DNA of 64,000 nucleotides, taken from assembly GCF_003261635.1 (NCBI RefSeq), contig NZ_QFXK01000036.1, forward strand, positions 98,452-162,451, in the 5' to 3' direction. This DNA is from Kribbella monticola. Lineage in GTDB: Bacteria; Actinomycetota; Actinomycetes; Propionibacteriales; Kribbellaceae. Below the pieces are notes generated by a model. That model was not told where the DNA came from and did not search any database. It saw only the letters and a program-made list of their open reading frames with translations. The translations under genes and the position numbers were made by a program. The first letter of the stretch is position 1. The number at the start of each line of letters is the position of its first letter. This document shows, in pieces, positions 34,351-42,860 of the stretch.

Positions 34351-36356
34351 TGTTCTCCCTCAGCCGTCAAACCGTACGCCGGCACCTCCCCCTGTACGCC
34401 GGTTCGTTCGTCGCGCTCGCCGTCGGAGTGTTCATGCTCGGCCTCGCCGCGACCGCAACAGCAGCCACCATCGCGTACCACGGGCCGGAGGCCGACAGCA
34501 TCCTCGTGCAGCTTCCTGGCACGGACGGTGCCGGGCCACATTCCGAGCGGGTCGTGTTGTCGGGCGCCGACGCCTCCGGCCTGCAGGTGGTTCTCTCGAT
34601 GGTCGGAGTGATCAGCGGGTTCATCACGATCTTCGTCATCGCCAGCACCTTCGCGTTCGCGGTGGCATCGCGCCGCCGGGAAGTCGGGCTGCTCCGGCTG
34701 ATCGGTGCCACCCCTCGGCAGGTTCGCAGGATGGTGTTCGGCGAGGCGCTGGTGGTTGCCCTGGCCGCGTCGGTGACGGGAGCGGTGCTGGCCCAGTTGG
34801 CGACCCCGTTCCTGTTGGCGAAAGCGTCGTACACCGAACTCGCACCGGTGAAGCTCGAACCGGCCAGCCCGTGGATTCCGCTCGGCATCGCGATCGCCGT
34901 GGGACTGGTGGTGGCGCTGCTGGGCGCACGCTCGGCCGCGCGCCGGGCCGGTCGGGTCGGACCGGTCGAGGCACTGCGCGAGGCGGCCCTCGAGCCGCCG
35001 CAGATCGGGGTGGTCCGGGTCGTGTTCGGGCTCGTGTTCCTGGCCGGGGCGATCGCGATGCTGGCCCTGATCCAGCCGGGGACCGGAGAGGGAGTGGTGC
35101 CGCTGGCCATGTTCACGCCGATGGTGCTTGTCGTCTCGCTCACCTTGCTCGCTCCGCTCGTGGTGCCGTGGATCGGCCGGCTCTGGGCGCTGCCGCTGGT
35201 CCGCTGGACCCAGGTGTCCGGCCGGCTGGCTCGCAGCAACGTGGTCGCGGCACCTCGCCGGAGCGCTTCGCTGGCTGCGCCGATCCTGGCGATCTCGGCC
35301 ATCGCCGGTTCGATGGTGCTGAGCCTCAGTTTCGCCGCCGACGCGGCTGCCGCGACCATTCGCGACACCTTGACCGCGCCGATCGTCGTCACGGCGCCGG
35401 AGAACTCGGCAGCCGCGCCGGAGAACTCGGGAGAGCTGAGAGAGCGCATTCTCACGACGCCGGACGTTGCTGCTGCCGATGGCGGGATCAGCGTCGGGAT
35501 CATCCGCGCCGACGGCGACTCCGCAGAACTCGAGGACGGCGAGGGCATCGACCCGGCCGTCGCCGCGACGACCCGAATCCTGACGCCGATCAGCGGGGAA
35601 CTGGCGAACCTCACCGGCCAAACCGTTGCTGTGGGCAAAGAGATGGCCGGCCTCGAGCACTACAAGGTGGGCAGCGAGATCAGCGTCGTCTTCGGCGACC
35701 GAGCCAAGGGCACGCTTCGGGTCGTTGCCGTCCTGCCGGACGCGCCCGGCGTCAACGGCTCGATGCTGGTCCCGCTCGCCCTCGCCAGGCAGCACGCACC
35801 CGCGGCCGTCCCGGAACGGTGGTTCGTGCAACCTGCCGGCGGCGTCGATCCTGCTCAGCTCATCGGCGCGCTGGATCGGCAACTGAGCGGCACCGGAGCG
35901 CACGTAGTACGGGCTGAGCAGTGGGAGCAAGAGCAGGCGGACGGTCTCCGGAAGGGAAACCAGTTGGGGCTGGTCCTGCTGATGGGGCCGGCCGGGCTCT
36001 ACAGCGGGATCGCGATCGCGAACACTCTGTTGATGGGCAGCCTCCAGCGCCGCCACGAGTTCGTCACCTCCCGGTTGCTCGGCGCGACCCCGGCCCAGAT
36101 CCGCCGGATGGTCCTGTGGGAGTCGTCCCTGGTGGGTGCGGCTGCCCTGACGCTCGGCACGGTGATCACCGCGACGGTCGGGATCCTGCTCCGGCACGCG
36201 ATGACCGAGGGGCTCCGAGACGTTCCGACCACGATTCCGTGGGCACTACTGCTCGGAATCGGCGCTCTGTGCCTACTTCTGGCCACCGGCGCGGCGACCG
36301 CACCCACCTCCTTCATCCTCCGCAGGACCAGCCCCGCGGACGCTGTTGGCGACTAG
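34350..36356 (+). CDS. FtsX-like ABC transporter permease
   Basis: A 668-residue permease. The N-terminal span (LYAGSFVALAVGVFMLGLAATATAA) is followed by an extracytoplasmic stretch, a first FtsX domain (ASRRREVGLLRLIGATPRQVRRMVFGEALVVALAASV), and a large extracellular segment (~340-540) with the short repeat APENSAAAPENS. A second FtsX domain (RRHEFVTSRLLGATPAQIRRMVLWESSLVG) ends in three spans. The start overlaps the ATPase stop. Two FtsX domains in one chain mean a single subunit pair may be built from one protein. Cargo unknown. Confidence 0.9.
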   Translation: MFSLSRQTVRRHLPLYAGSFVALAVGVFMLGLAATATAATIAYHGPEADSILVQLPGTDGAGPHSERVVLSGADASGLQVVLSMVGVISGFITIFVIASTFAFAVASRRREVGLLRLIGATPRQVRRMVFGEALVVALAASVTGAVLAQLATPFLLAKASYTELAPVKLEPASPWIPLGIAIAVGLVVALLGARSAARRAGRVGPVEALREAALEPPQIGVVRVVFGLVFLAGAIAMLALIQPGTGEGVVPLAMFTPMVLVVSLTLLAPLVVPWIGRLWALPLVRWTQVSGRLARSNVVAAPRRSASLAAPILAISAIAGSMVLSLSFAADAAAATIRDTLTAPIVVTAPENSAAAPENSGELRERILTTPDVAAADGGISVGIIRADGDSAELEDGEGIDPAVAATTRILTPISGELANLTGQTVAVGKEMAGLEHYKVGSEISVVFGDRAKGTLRVVAVLPDAPGVNGSMLVPLALARQHAPAAVPERWFVQPAGGVDPAQLIGALDRQLSGTGAHVVRAEQWEQEQADGLRKGNQLGLVLLMGPAGLYSGIAIANTLLMGSLQRRHEFVTSRLLGATPAQIRRMVLWESSLVGAAALTLGTVITATVGILLRHAMTEGLRDVPTTIPWALLLGIGALCLLLATGAATAPTSFILRRTSPADAVGD

Positions 36357-36383
36357 GGTGGGTCGGTGCTGGGCTCCGGACGA

Positions 36384-36410
36384 GGCAGCAGCGACAATGG
36401 CGCTGCCGCC
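36384..36410 (+). terminator. Hairpin after the ABC exporter operon
   Basis: GGCAGCAGCG (36384-36393) and CGCTGCCGCC (36401-36410) pair at 9 of 10 positions around a 7-base loop, 28 bases after the permease stop and before ParC. No U tract follows. Confidence 0.4.
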
Positions 36411-36467
36411 GGACCGCCGCGGCGCGTCTCGTAAGAGTTGCTGGCATCGAGGAGTTCTCAGAACCGC

Positions 36468-38918
36468 ATGGCACGCCGTACCAACACCACCGCCGAACCG
36501 GAAGACTTCGAGGAGCGCATCCTCGACGTCGACGTCTCCGACGAGATGCGCAGCAGCTTCCTGGAGTACGCCTACTCGGTGATCTACTCCCGGGCGCTGC
36601 CGGACGCCCGCGACGGGCTGAAACCGGTCCAGCGGCGGATCCTGTTCTCGATGGCGGAGAACAACATCCGCCCCGACCGCGGCCATGTGAAGAGCGCCCG
36701 CGTCGTCGGTGAAGTGATGGGTAAGTACCACCCGCACGGTGACGGCGCGATCTACGACGCCCTGGTCCGGACCGCGCAGCCCTGGTCGATGCGGCTGCCG
36801 CTGATCGACGGGCACGGAAACTTCGGCTCGCTCGACGACGGCCCGGCCGCCATGCGGTACACGGAGTGCCGGATGGCCCCGTCGTCGCTGGCGATGACGA
36901 ACGGGCTGGACGAGAACGTCGTCGACTTCAAGCCCAACTACGACGGCCGCGAGGAAGAGCCGTCGGTACTGCCGGCCGCCTTCCCGAACCTGCTGGTCAA
37001 CGGCGCCGCCGGCATTGCGGTCGGTATGGCCACCAACATGGCCCCGCACAACCTCGTCGAGGTGATCCAGGCGCTGCGGCACCTGATCAAGACGCCGAAC
37101 GCGGACCTCGACGACCTGATGCGGTTCATCCCCGGCCCGGACCTGCCGACCGGTGGCAAGATCGTCGGCCTGGAAGGTATCAAGGACGCCTACCTGACCG
37201 GCCGGGGCAGCTTCAAGATGCGCGCCACCGCCCGGATCGAGAACATCACCCCGCGCCGCAAGGGCATCGTGGTCACCGAGCTGCCGTACACGGTCGGCCC
37301 GGAGAAGGTGATCGAGAAGATCAAGACCCTGGTCCAGGCGAAGAAGCTGCAGGGCATCTCCGACGTCAAGGACCTGACCGACCGCGCGCACGGCACGCAG
37401 CTGGTGATCGAGGTCAAGAACGGTTTCGTCCCCGAAGCCCTGCTGGAGCAGCTCTACAAGCTGACCCCGCTGGAGGACTCGTTCTCCATCAACGCCGTCT
37501 GCCTCGTCGACGGCCAGCCCCGCACCCTCGGCCTGCGCGAACTGCTCGACGTTTACCTGCAGCACCGGTACGACGTGACGCGGCGGCGCAGCGAGTTCCG
37601 CCGGAAGAAGGCGCAGGACCGGCTGCACATCGTCGACGGCCTGCTGATCGCGATCCTGGACATCGACGAGGTCATCCAGATCATCCGGACCAGCGACGAC
37701 GCCGCCGCGGCCCGGGTGCGGTTGATGGACATCTACGACCTGACCGAGACCCAGACCAACTACATCCTGGACATGCCGCTGCGCCGGCTGACCAAGTTCT
37801 CCAAGCTCGAACTGGAGACCGAGAAGGCCGAGCTCGAGCGCGAGATCGAGAAGCTGACCGCGATCCTGGACGACGAGACGCTGCTGAAGAAGATCGTCTC
37901 CGAGGAGCTCGCCGACGTCGCCAAGACGTACGGCACGCCGCGCCGGACGGTGCTGCTGGAATCCTCCGGCGCCACCAAGACCGCGGCCGTACCGCTCGAG
38001 GTCACCGACGACCCGTGCTGGGTCCTGATGAGCTCGACCGGCTTGCTGGCCCGCACCAACGGCATCGAGCCGTTCGGCGAGGGTGACGGCCGGGCCAAGC
38101 ACGACGCGATCGTGTCCGCCATCAAGAGCACGGCCCGTGGGCAGTACGGCCTGATCACCAGCACCGGCCGGCTGATCCGGCTCGAGTCGCTCGACCTGCC
38201 CGCCGTACCGACCACCGCGAACGCGCCGAACCTGCAGGGTGGCGCTCCGGTCGCCGAGTTCGTCTCGCTCGAACCGGGCGAGAAGGCTCTCGCGCTGACC
38301 ACGATGGACCCCGACTCGGTCGGCGTAGCCCTCGGTACTGCGGGTGGCGTGGTGAAGCGCGTCGTGCCCGACCACCTCAGCAACCGCGACTCGTGGGAGA
38401 TCATCCGGCTCAACGACGGCGACCAGGTCGTCGGCGCGGTCGAACTCACCACGGGTGAAGAGGAACTCTGCTTCATCACCTCCGACGCACAACTTCTGCA
38501 CTTCGGAGCCTCGGTCGTCCGTCCACAAGGCCGTACTGCGGGTGGCATGGCCGGTGTCCGTCTGAGCAGCGGGGCGAAGGTGGTGTTCTTCGGCGCGCTC
38601 ACTCCGGACAAGGAGGCGCACGTCGTCACCATCTCCGGCTCCTCCTCGGCCCTGCCGGGGACGGAGGTCGGCGCGGTCAAGGTGACGCCGTTCAGCGAGT
38701 ACCCGGGCAAGGGCCGTGGGACAGGCGGTGTCCGCTGCCACCGGCTGCTCAAGGGCGAGGACGGCCTGCTGCTGGCCTTCGCCGGTACGGCGCCGGTCCG
38801 GGCCAGCGCGAACAGCGGTGCACCGGTCGACCTGCCGCCGATCGACCCGCGTCGCGACGGTTCCGGCGTGGCGGTGGCGCAGCCGATCGCCGCCTGCGCC
38901 TCGGACCTGGCAGGCTGA
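36468..38918 (+). CDS. parC: DNA topoisomerase IV subunit A
   Basis: The 816-residue type IIA topoisomerase A subunit has the DNA-binding core KPVQRRILFSM, GKYHPHGDGAIYDALV and the catalytic Tyr131 in AAMRYTECR. A coiled-coil tower follows, then C-terminal beta-pinwheel blades with degenerate boxes (GEKALALTTMDPDSVGVALGTAGGVVKR). It decatenates or relaxes DNA with ParE, whose gene lies 11 kb away. The position equivalent to the quinolone-contact serine is Gly93, while the acidic partner (Asp97) is kept. Assignment as ParC rather than GyrA rests on length, the pinwheel and presence of ParE/HrdB in the region. Confidence 0.88.
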   Translation: MARRTNTTAEPEDFEERILDVDVSDEMRSSFLEYAYSVIYSRALPDARDGLKPVQRRILFSMAENNIRPDRGHVKSARVVGEVMGKYHPHGDGAIYDALVRTAQPWSMRLPLIDGHGNFGSLDDGPAAMRYTECRMAPSSLAMTNGLDENVVDFKPNYDGREEEPSVLPAAFPNLLVNGAAGIAVGMATNMAPHNLVEVIQALRHLIKTPNADLDDLMRFIPGPDLPTGGKIVGLEGIKDAYLTGRGSFKMRATARIENITPRRKGIVVTELPYTVGPEKVIEKIKTLVQAKKLQGISDVKDLTDRAHGTQLVIEVKNGFVPEALLEQLYKLTPLEDSFSINAVCLVDGQPRTLGLRELLDVYLQHRYDVTRRRSEFRRKKAQDRLHIVDGLLIAILDIDEVIQIIRTSDDAAAARVRLMDIYDLTETQTNYILDMPLRRLTKFSKLELETEKAELEREIEKLTAILDDETLLKKIVSEELADVAKTYGTPRRTVLLESSGATKTAAVPLEVTDDPCWVLMSSTGLLARTNGIEPFGEGDGRAKHDAIVSAIKSTARGQYGLITSTGRLIRLESLDLPAVPTTANAPNLQGGAPVAEFVSLEPGEKALALTTMDPDSVGVALGTAGGVVKRVVPDHLSNRDSWEIIRLNDGDQVVGAVELTTGEEELCFITSDAQLLHFGASVVRPQGRTAGGMAGVRLSSGAKVVFFGALTPDKEAHVVTISGSSSALPGTEVGAVKVTPFSEYPGKGRGTGGVRCHRLLKGEDGLLLAFAGTAPVRASANSGAPVDLPPIDPRRDGSGVAVAQPIAACASDLAG

Positions 38919-38923
38919 GCCCC

Positions 38924-39625
38924 ATGAAGAGACTCGTCGCGCTCGGCGCGGTGCTGTTGCTCGTCGTCACCGGTTGCAGTGGCAAGAAGGACAACGGCGG
39001 CGGCAAGTCCGGCGACGATCCGGTCGCGCTGCTGACCGCGGCCAAGAAGACCATCGACGACGCGGCGAGCGTGCACATCGTGCTGACCGGCAAGGATCTG
39101 CCGGACTCCTCGCAGACACTGGCCAGTGGCGACGGTGTGGCGACCCACGCCCCGGCGTTCAAGGGGAAGCTGACCGTTCGCGCGGCCGGTTCGCCCATCG
39201 ACGCCCAGGTCGTTGCCGTGGGCAGCAAGGTGTACGCGAAGCTGTCGTTCACGCCGAAGTTCATCGAGTTGCCGCCCTCGCAGCTGGCCGGTCTCGGTGC
39301 ACCGGACCCGTCGATCTTGCTGGACCCGAACAAGGGCCTGACCGCAGTACTGCCTGGTCTGAAGGACGCGGCCGTCAAGGGCGACACCCGGGACGGCTCG
39401 AAGGTGCTCACCGAGGTGACCGGCAAGGTGACCGGCAAGTCGCTGCAGGGCATCTTCCCGAAGGCACCGGCCGACCAGGACTTCCCGAGCAGCTTCAAGA
39501 TCGACAAGGACACCAAGCAACTGGTGTCGGCGACGATCAGCGGCCCGTTCTACGACGGCGCCACCAGCAGCTACGACATCACCTTGGACAAGTACGGCGA
39601 ACAGGTGGAGATCACCAAGCCGTGA
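38924..39625 (+). CDS. LppX/LprAFG family lipoprotein, LprG-like
   Basis: A 233-residue lipoprotein with signal LVALGAVLLLVVTGC and the lipobox VTGC (Cys18). The mature part matches the LppX/LprG fold, a half-barrel with a hydrophobic pocket for triacylated lipids: ALLTAAKKTIDDAASVHIVLTG, VVAVGSKVYAKLSFTPKFIELPP, and a C-terminal SATISGPFYDGATSSYDITLDKYG. In mycobacteria LprG is encoded next to the MFS pump P55 and moves triacylglycerides and lipoglycans to the envelope. The same pairing occurs here: an MFS gene overlaps its stop by four bases (GTGA). It starts 5 bases after ParC. Confidence 0.88.
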   Translation: MKRLVALGAVLLLVVTGCSGKKDNGGGKSGDDPVALLTAAKKTIDDAASVHIVLTGKDLPDSSQTLASGDGVATHAPAFKGKLTVRAAGSPIDAQVVAVGSKVYAKLSFTPKFIELPPSQLAGLGAPDPSILLDPNKGLTAVLPGLKDAAVKGDTRDGSKVLTEVTGKVTGKSLQGIFPKAPADQDFPSSFKIDKDTKQLVSATISGPFYDGATSSYDITLDKYGEQVEITKP

Positions 39626-41295
39626 GCAGTCCCAGGGCGCGGTTGAGCCTCGCCTCGGTTGCTGTCGCCTTCGCTGCCGCGGACACCTACGTCGTCGTAC
39701 TGGCGTTGCCCGACATGATGTCCGGTGTCGGGCTGTCCGCGGACCAACTACAGCGGGCTGCGCCGATCCTGTCCGGCTTCCTGCTGGGCTACATCGCCGT
39801 ACTGCCACTGATCGGCCGGATCGCCGACCTGGTCGGCAGGACGCCGGTGCTCGTGGGCGCGCTGCTGTTGTTCGCAGTGGGCTCACTGATCACTGCAGGG
39901 GCTTACGACCTGTCCCTTATCGTCGTCGGGCGGTTCCTGCAGGGTGTGGGCGGAGGCGGACTGGTACCGGCCACACTCGCTCTCGTGGCCGATCTCTGGC
40001 CAGCTGACAAACGTGGACTGCCGCTCGGCGTGGTCGGCGCGGTACAGGAGCTCGGCTCGGTGCTCGGTCCGCTGCTCGGGGCTGCGGTGCTGGCGATCGC
40101 CGACTGGCGCTACATCTTCTGGCTGAACCTCACTGTCGCGGTCGTGCTCGCCCTGTTGCTGCGCGGCCGACAGAGACCGCCCCTGTCGGCCGCGGTCGGC
40201 GTGCTGGCTTGTGTCGCCCTAGGCCTCACCTTGACTGCGCCAAAGCGACTAGCCACCGGTGTGACCCTCGGTCTCCCGTTCGTACCGTTGTCAGGCGACT
40301 CGCGCCTCCTGACTCCCATCGGCGTAGCCACTCTCGTTCTGGCCGTGCTGTGGCTCGCAGTGGTTCTCCTGAAGAGCCGCAGGACACTCGCCGACGTGGC
40401 GGGCCAGGTGGACGCTATCGGCGCGCTACTGCTGGCTCTTGCGCTCGCCGGCGTGGTGCTGACGTTCGCGACGGCCGACCCCGAGCGGGAGGTGATGGCT
40501 CCCGCAGGGCCCTGGTTGCTGACCGGTGCGGCGGTCTTCGCGGTGGCCTTCGCGCTCTGGCAACGCCGCAGTCCTACCGCGATCGTCCCGACCGGATTGC
40601 TCAACGCGAAGCCTGCTTGGGGATCCCTGCTCGTCAGCTTCCTCGTCGGCGCCGCCCTGATCGCGGCACTGGTCGACGTACCGGTCTTCGCCCGCACCAC
40701 GCAGAGCGGCGGACAGTTGGCCGCCGCACTCGTGCTGCTGCGTTTCCTCATCGCCCTGCCGTTGGGTGCTGTCATCGGCGGCTGGCTGACCCGGCGGTAC
40801 GGCCTCGGCCTGATCACCGGCATCGGGCTCGGCCTGGCGGGAGTGATGTTCGTACTGATGACCTTCTGGGAGCGCGGCGCGCTCAAGCACGCGCCGGCCA
40901 CCATCGTGCTGCTCGCCTGCGGTTTCGGCTTCGGCCTCGCCCTGTCTCCGGTCAACACCGCCATGCTTGCAGCCACCCGCGCCGACAGCCACGGACTGGT
41001 CAGCGCGCTCGTGGTGGTCGCCCGCATGGTCGGAATGCTCGTCGGTGTCTCAGTCCTCACCGCGATCGGCCTGCGCCGCTACTACACGCTGGTGGACGAC
41101 GTACCGTCCCCGAACGAGCTCTGCCCTACCGCACCGGGCTCCTGTCACCAGTACGTCGACGCTCTCCGCGAAGCCGCGATTTCACAAGTGCACACGATCT
41201 TTGCCGGAGCAGCGGTCTGCGCGTTCGCGGCCGCAGTACTGGCTGTCCTGCTGCTCGGACGGCGGCCGGTCGAAGTACGCAGTACGGCGGGGTGA
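39622..41295 (+). CDS. MFS transporter, P55-like (DHA2 type)
   Basis: The GTG at 39622 overlaps the LprG stop (GTGA) and gives 557 residues with about fourteen spans. MFS motif A appears as GRIADLVGRTPVLVGA and the DHA2 motif region as GRFLQGVGGGGLVPATLALVADLW. The gene order LprG-like then MFS matches the mycobacterial lprG-Rv1410c operon, whose pump exports lipids and confers some drug tolerance. A periplasmic loop near the C-terminus holds two cysteines (ELCPTAPGSCHQ) that could form a disulfide. Function is inferred from synteny and family. Confidence 0.88.
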   Translation: MSSPRARLSLASVAVAFAAADTYVVVLALPDMMSGVGLSADQLQRAAPILSGFLLGYIAVLPLIGRIADLVGRTPVLVGALLLFAVGSLITAGAYDLSLIVVGRFLQGVGGGGLVPATLALVADLWPADKRGLPLGVVGAVQELGSVLGPLLGAAVLAIADWRYIFWLNLTVAVVLALLLRGRQRPPLSAAVGVLACVALGLTLTAPKRLATGVTLGLPFVPLSGDSRLLTPIGVATLVLAVLWLAVVLLKSRRTLADVAGQVDAIGALLLALALAGVVLTFATADPEREVMAPAGPWLLTGAAVFAVAFALWQRRSPTAIVPTGLLNAKPAWGSLLVSFLVGAALIAALVDVPVFARTTQSGGQLAAALVLLRFLIALPLGAVIGGWLTRRYGLGLITGIGLGLAGVMFVLMTFWERGALKHAPATIVLLACGFGFGLALSPVNTAMLAATRADSHGLVSALVVVARMVGMLVGVSVLTAIGLRRYYTLVDDVPSPNELCPTAPGSCHQYVDALREAAISQVHTIFAGAAVCAFAAAVLAVLLLGRRPVEVRSTAG

Positions 41296-41336
41296 GGCAG
41301 CCAACTGTCCACGGGTGACGACAGTCATGCGATCGT

Positions 41337-42305
41337 ATGGACGGCTCGCGTACCGTGAAGCCCGTGAGTGCGACAACCGACGCGACCGGTCGGCCGGGCC
41401 TATGCTCGACGATCTGCCGGCAGCTGAACGAACCACTCCCCGGTACGGCGGTCGTCGCCACCGGGTGGGTCGTCGTCGAGCAGCCCGGTCCGTGGGGCGC
41501 CAAGGCGGCCACTCAGAGCCATCTCGACCCGGAGTTCGGCGGCGGTTTCGATGATGCGTGCAAGAAGGCCGACCTGCGGTTCGGACTGATCCGCTCCCCC
41601 GGCAAGCATGCCGACGCGACGCCTCGCGCTCACCAGGTTTACGTGGCCTGCACCATCCCCGGCCGCAGTTGGCTGCTCGGCGGCTGCGTCGCCGACCCAG
41701 TAGAGCTGTCCTCGCTGAACCTGGACGCCGTACGCCGAGGTGACGCCGACGCCGTACTGGCCTCCCTCCCTGGCCTGGCTCCGGTGACCCACAGCGTCCT
41801 GCTGGTCTGTACGAACGGCAAGCGCGACGAATGCTGCGCGCTGCTCGGCCGCCCGATCGTCAACGCACTCTCCGCCCTGGCGCCCGGCCGAGTCTGGGAG
41901 GCCGACCACCTCGGCGGTCACCGGTTCGCACCGACTGCCACCCTGCTGCCGTCCGGAACCATGCACGGGCGGCTCGATCTGGAAACAGCCACCGCTGTGC
42001 TCGCCGCGTCCGACCGTGGTGAGACGATAGTGACCAAGCTGCGCGGCCGGACCACCTGGTCCAAGCGCGGCCAGGTCGCCGAGATCGCTGTCCGCCACCT
42101 CATCGGCGAGGTCGGCCTGGACAGTCTCGGCGTCATCGCGGAAGACCTGGAGACCGTCACGGTCAGCCATGCCGACGGCCGGACCTGGACGGTCCCCGTC
42201 ACCAGCGAATCCGTCGACCCTCCCCGCCCTGAGTCCTGTGGAAAGGAGCCGTTCACCATGTCGATCCTGCGTGCCGGAACCATCATCGGGGGAGAGCTGC
42301 GATGA
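41337..42305 (+). CDS. Sucrase/ferredoxin-like domain protein
   Basis: The 322-residue protein has the thioredoxin-like Suc_Fer domain: CSTICRQLNEPLPGTA near the start, VLLVCTNGKRDECCALLGRP with an iron-sulfur cysteine pattern, and GHRFAPTATLLPSGTMHGRL. Related domains carry a [2Fe-2S] cluster. Function is unknown. No ribosome site is clear. An alternative GTG at 41364 follows a TANNNT box (TACCGT, 41351-41356) by 7 bases and could be the true, leaderless start. It is translationally coupled to the carbonic anhydrase gene (ATGA). Confidence 0.8.
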   Translation: MDGSRTVKPVSATTDATGRPGLCSTICRQLNEPLPGTAVVATGWVVVEQPGPWGAKAATQSHLDPEFGGGFDDACKKADLRFGLIRSPGKHADATPRAHQVYVACTIPGRSWLLGGCVADPVELSSLNLDAVRRGDADAVLASLPGLAPVTHSVLLVCTNGKRDECCALLGRPIVNALSALAPGRVWEADHLGGHRFAPTATLLPSGTMHGRLDLETATAVLAASDRGETIVTKLRGRTTWSKRGQVAEIAVRHLIGEVGLDSLGVIAEDLETVTVSHADGRTWTVPVTSESVDPPRPESCGKEPFTMSILRAGTIIGGELR

Positions 42306-42814
42306 CGAACCCAGTGGTCCCCAGCGGCTTCGAGGACCTGCTCGCGGCCAACGCCGAGTACGCCGCGAACTTCGCCTACAGCGGGTTCGACGGTATCGCC
42401 CATGCCGGCATCGGCGTGGTCACCTGCATGGACTCGCGCATCCCCCCGCTGGAGATGCTCGGCCTGAAGCCCGGCGACGCGAAGGTCCTGCGCAGCGCCG
42501 GCGCCCGGGTCACCGAGCTGACCCTGACCGGCCTGGTCCTCGGCGTCCAGTTGCTCGGCGTACGCCGGATCATGATCATCCCGCACACCCGGTGCGCGAT
42601 GGCCTCGATGACCGAGGACGCCATGCGCGCCAAGGTCGAACTCGCCGCCGGCAAGCCGGCCGGATACCTGCCGCTCAACGTCATCCCCGACCAGCTCGAA
42701 GCCCTGCGCCACGACGTCTCCGCCGTCCGCGAACACCCGCTGATCGGCGACGACATCCTGGTCGGCGGCTTCATGTACGACGTGGACACCGGCGAGCTGA
42801 CCCAGATCAGCTGA
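42302..42814 (+). CDS. Beta-class carbonic anhydrase
   Basis: A 170-residue enzyme with all zinc ligands and the catalytic dyad: Cys42-Met-Asp44-Ser-Arg46 (TCMDSR), His95 and Cys98 (PHTRCAM). It interconverts CO2 and bicarbonate in the cytoplasm. The size fits the short actinobacterial subtype similar to Rv1284. Its ATG overlaps the stop of the sucrase/ferredoxin-like gene, so both are made together. Confidence 0.93.
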   Translation: MTNPVVPSGFEDLLAANAEYAANFAYSGFDGIAHAGIGVVTCMDSRIPPLEMLGLKPGDAKVLRSAGARVTELTLTGLVLGVQLLGVRRIMIIPHTRCAMASMTEDAMRAKVELAAGKPAGYLPLNVIPDQLEALRHDVSAVREHPLIGDDILVGGFMYDVDTGELTQIS

Positions 42815-42860
42815 TCAGATCGCCTCGGTCTCGGGCGGAGTCATCTGATAGACAAACCTC

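Noticed and set aside
36273..38741. 822-residue minus-strand frame opposite parC
   Set aside because: Shadow of parC, with no recognizable domain.
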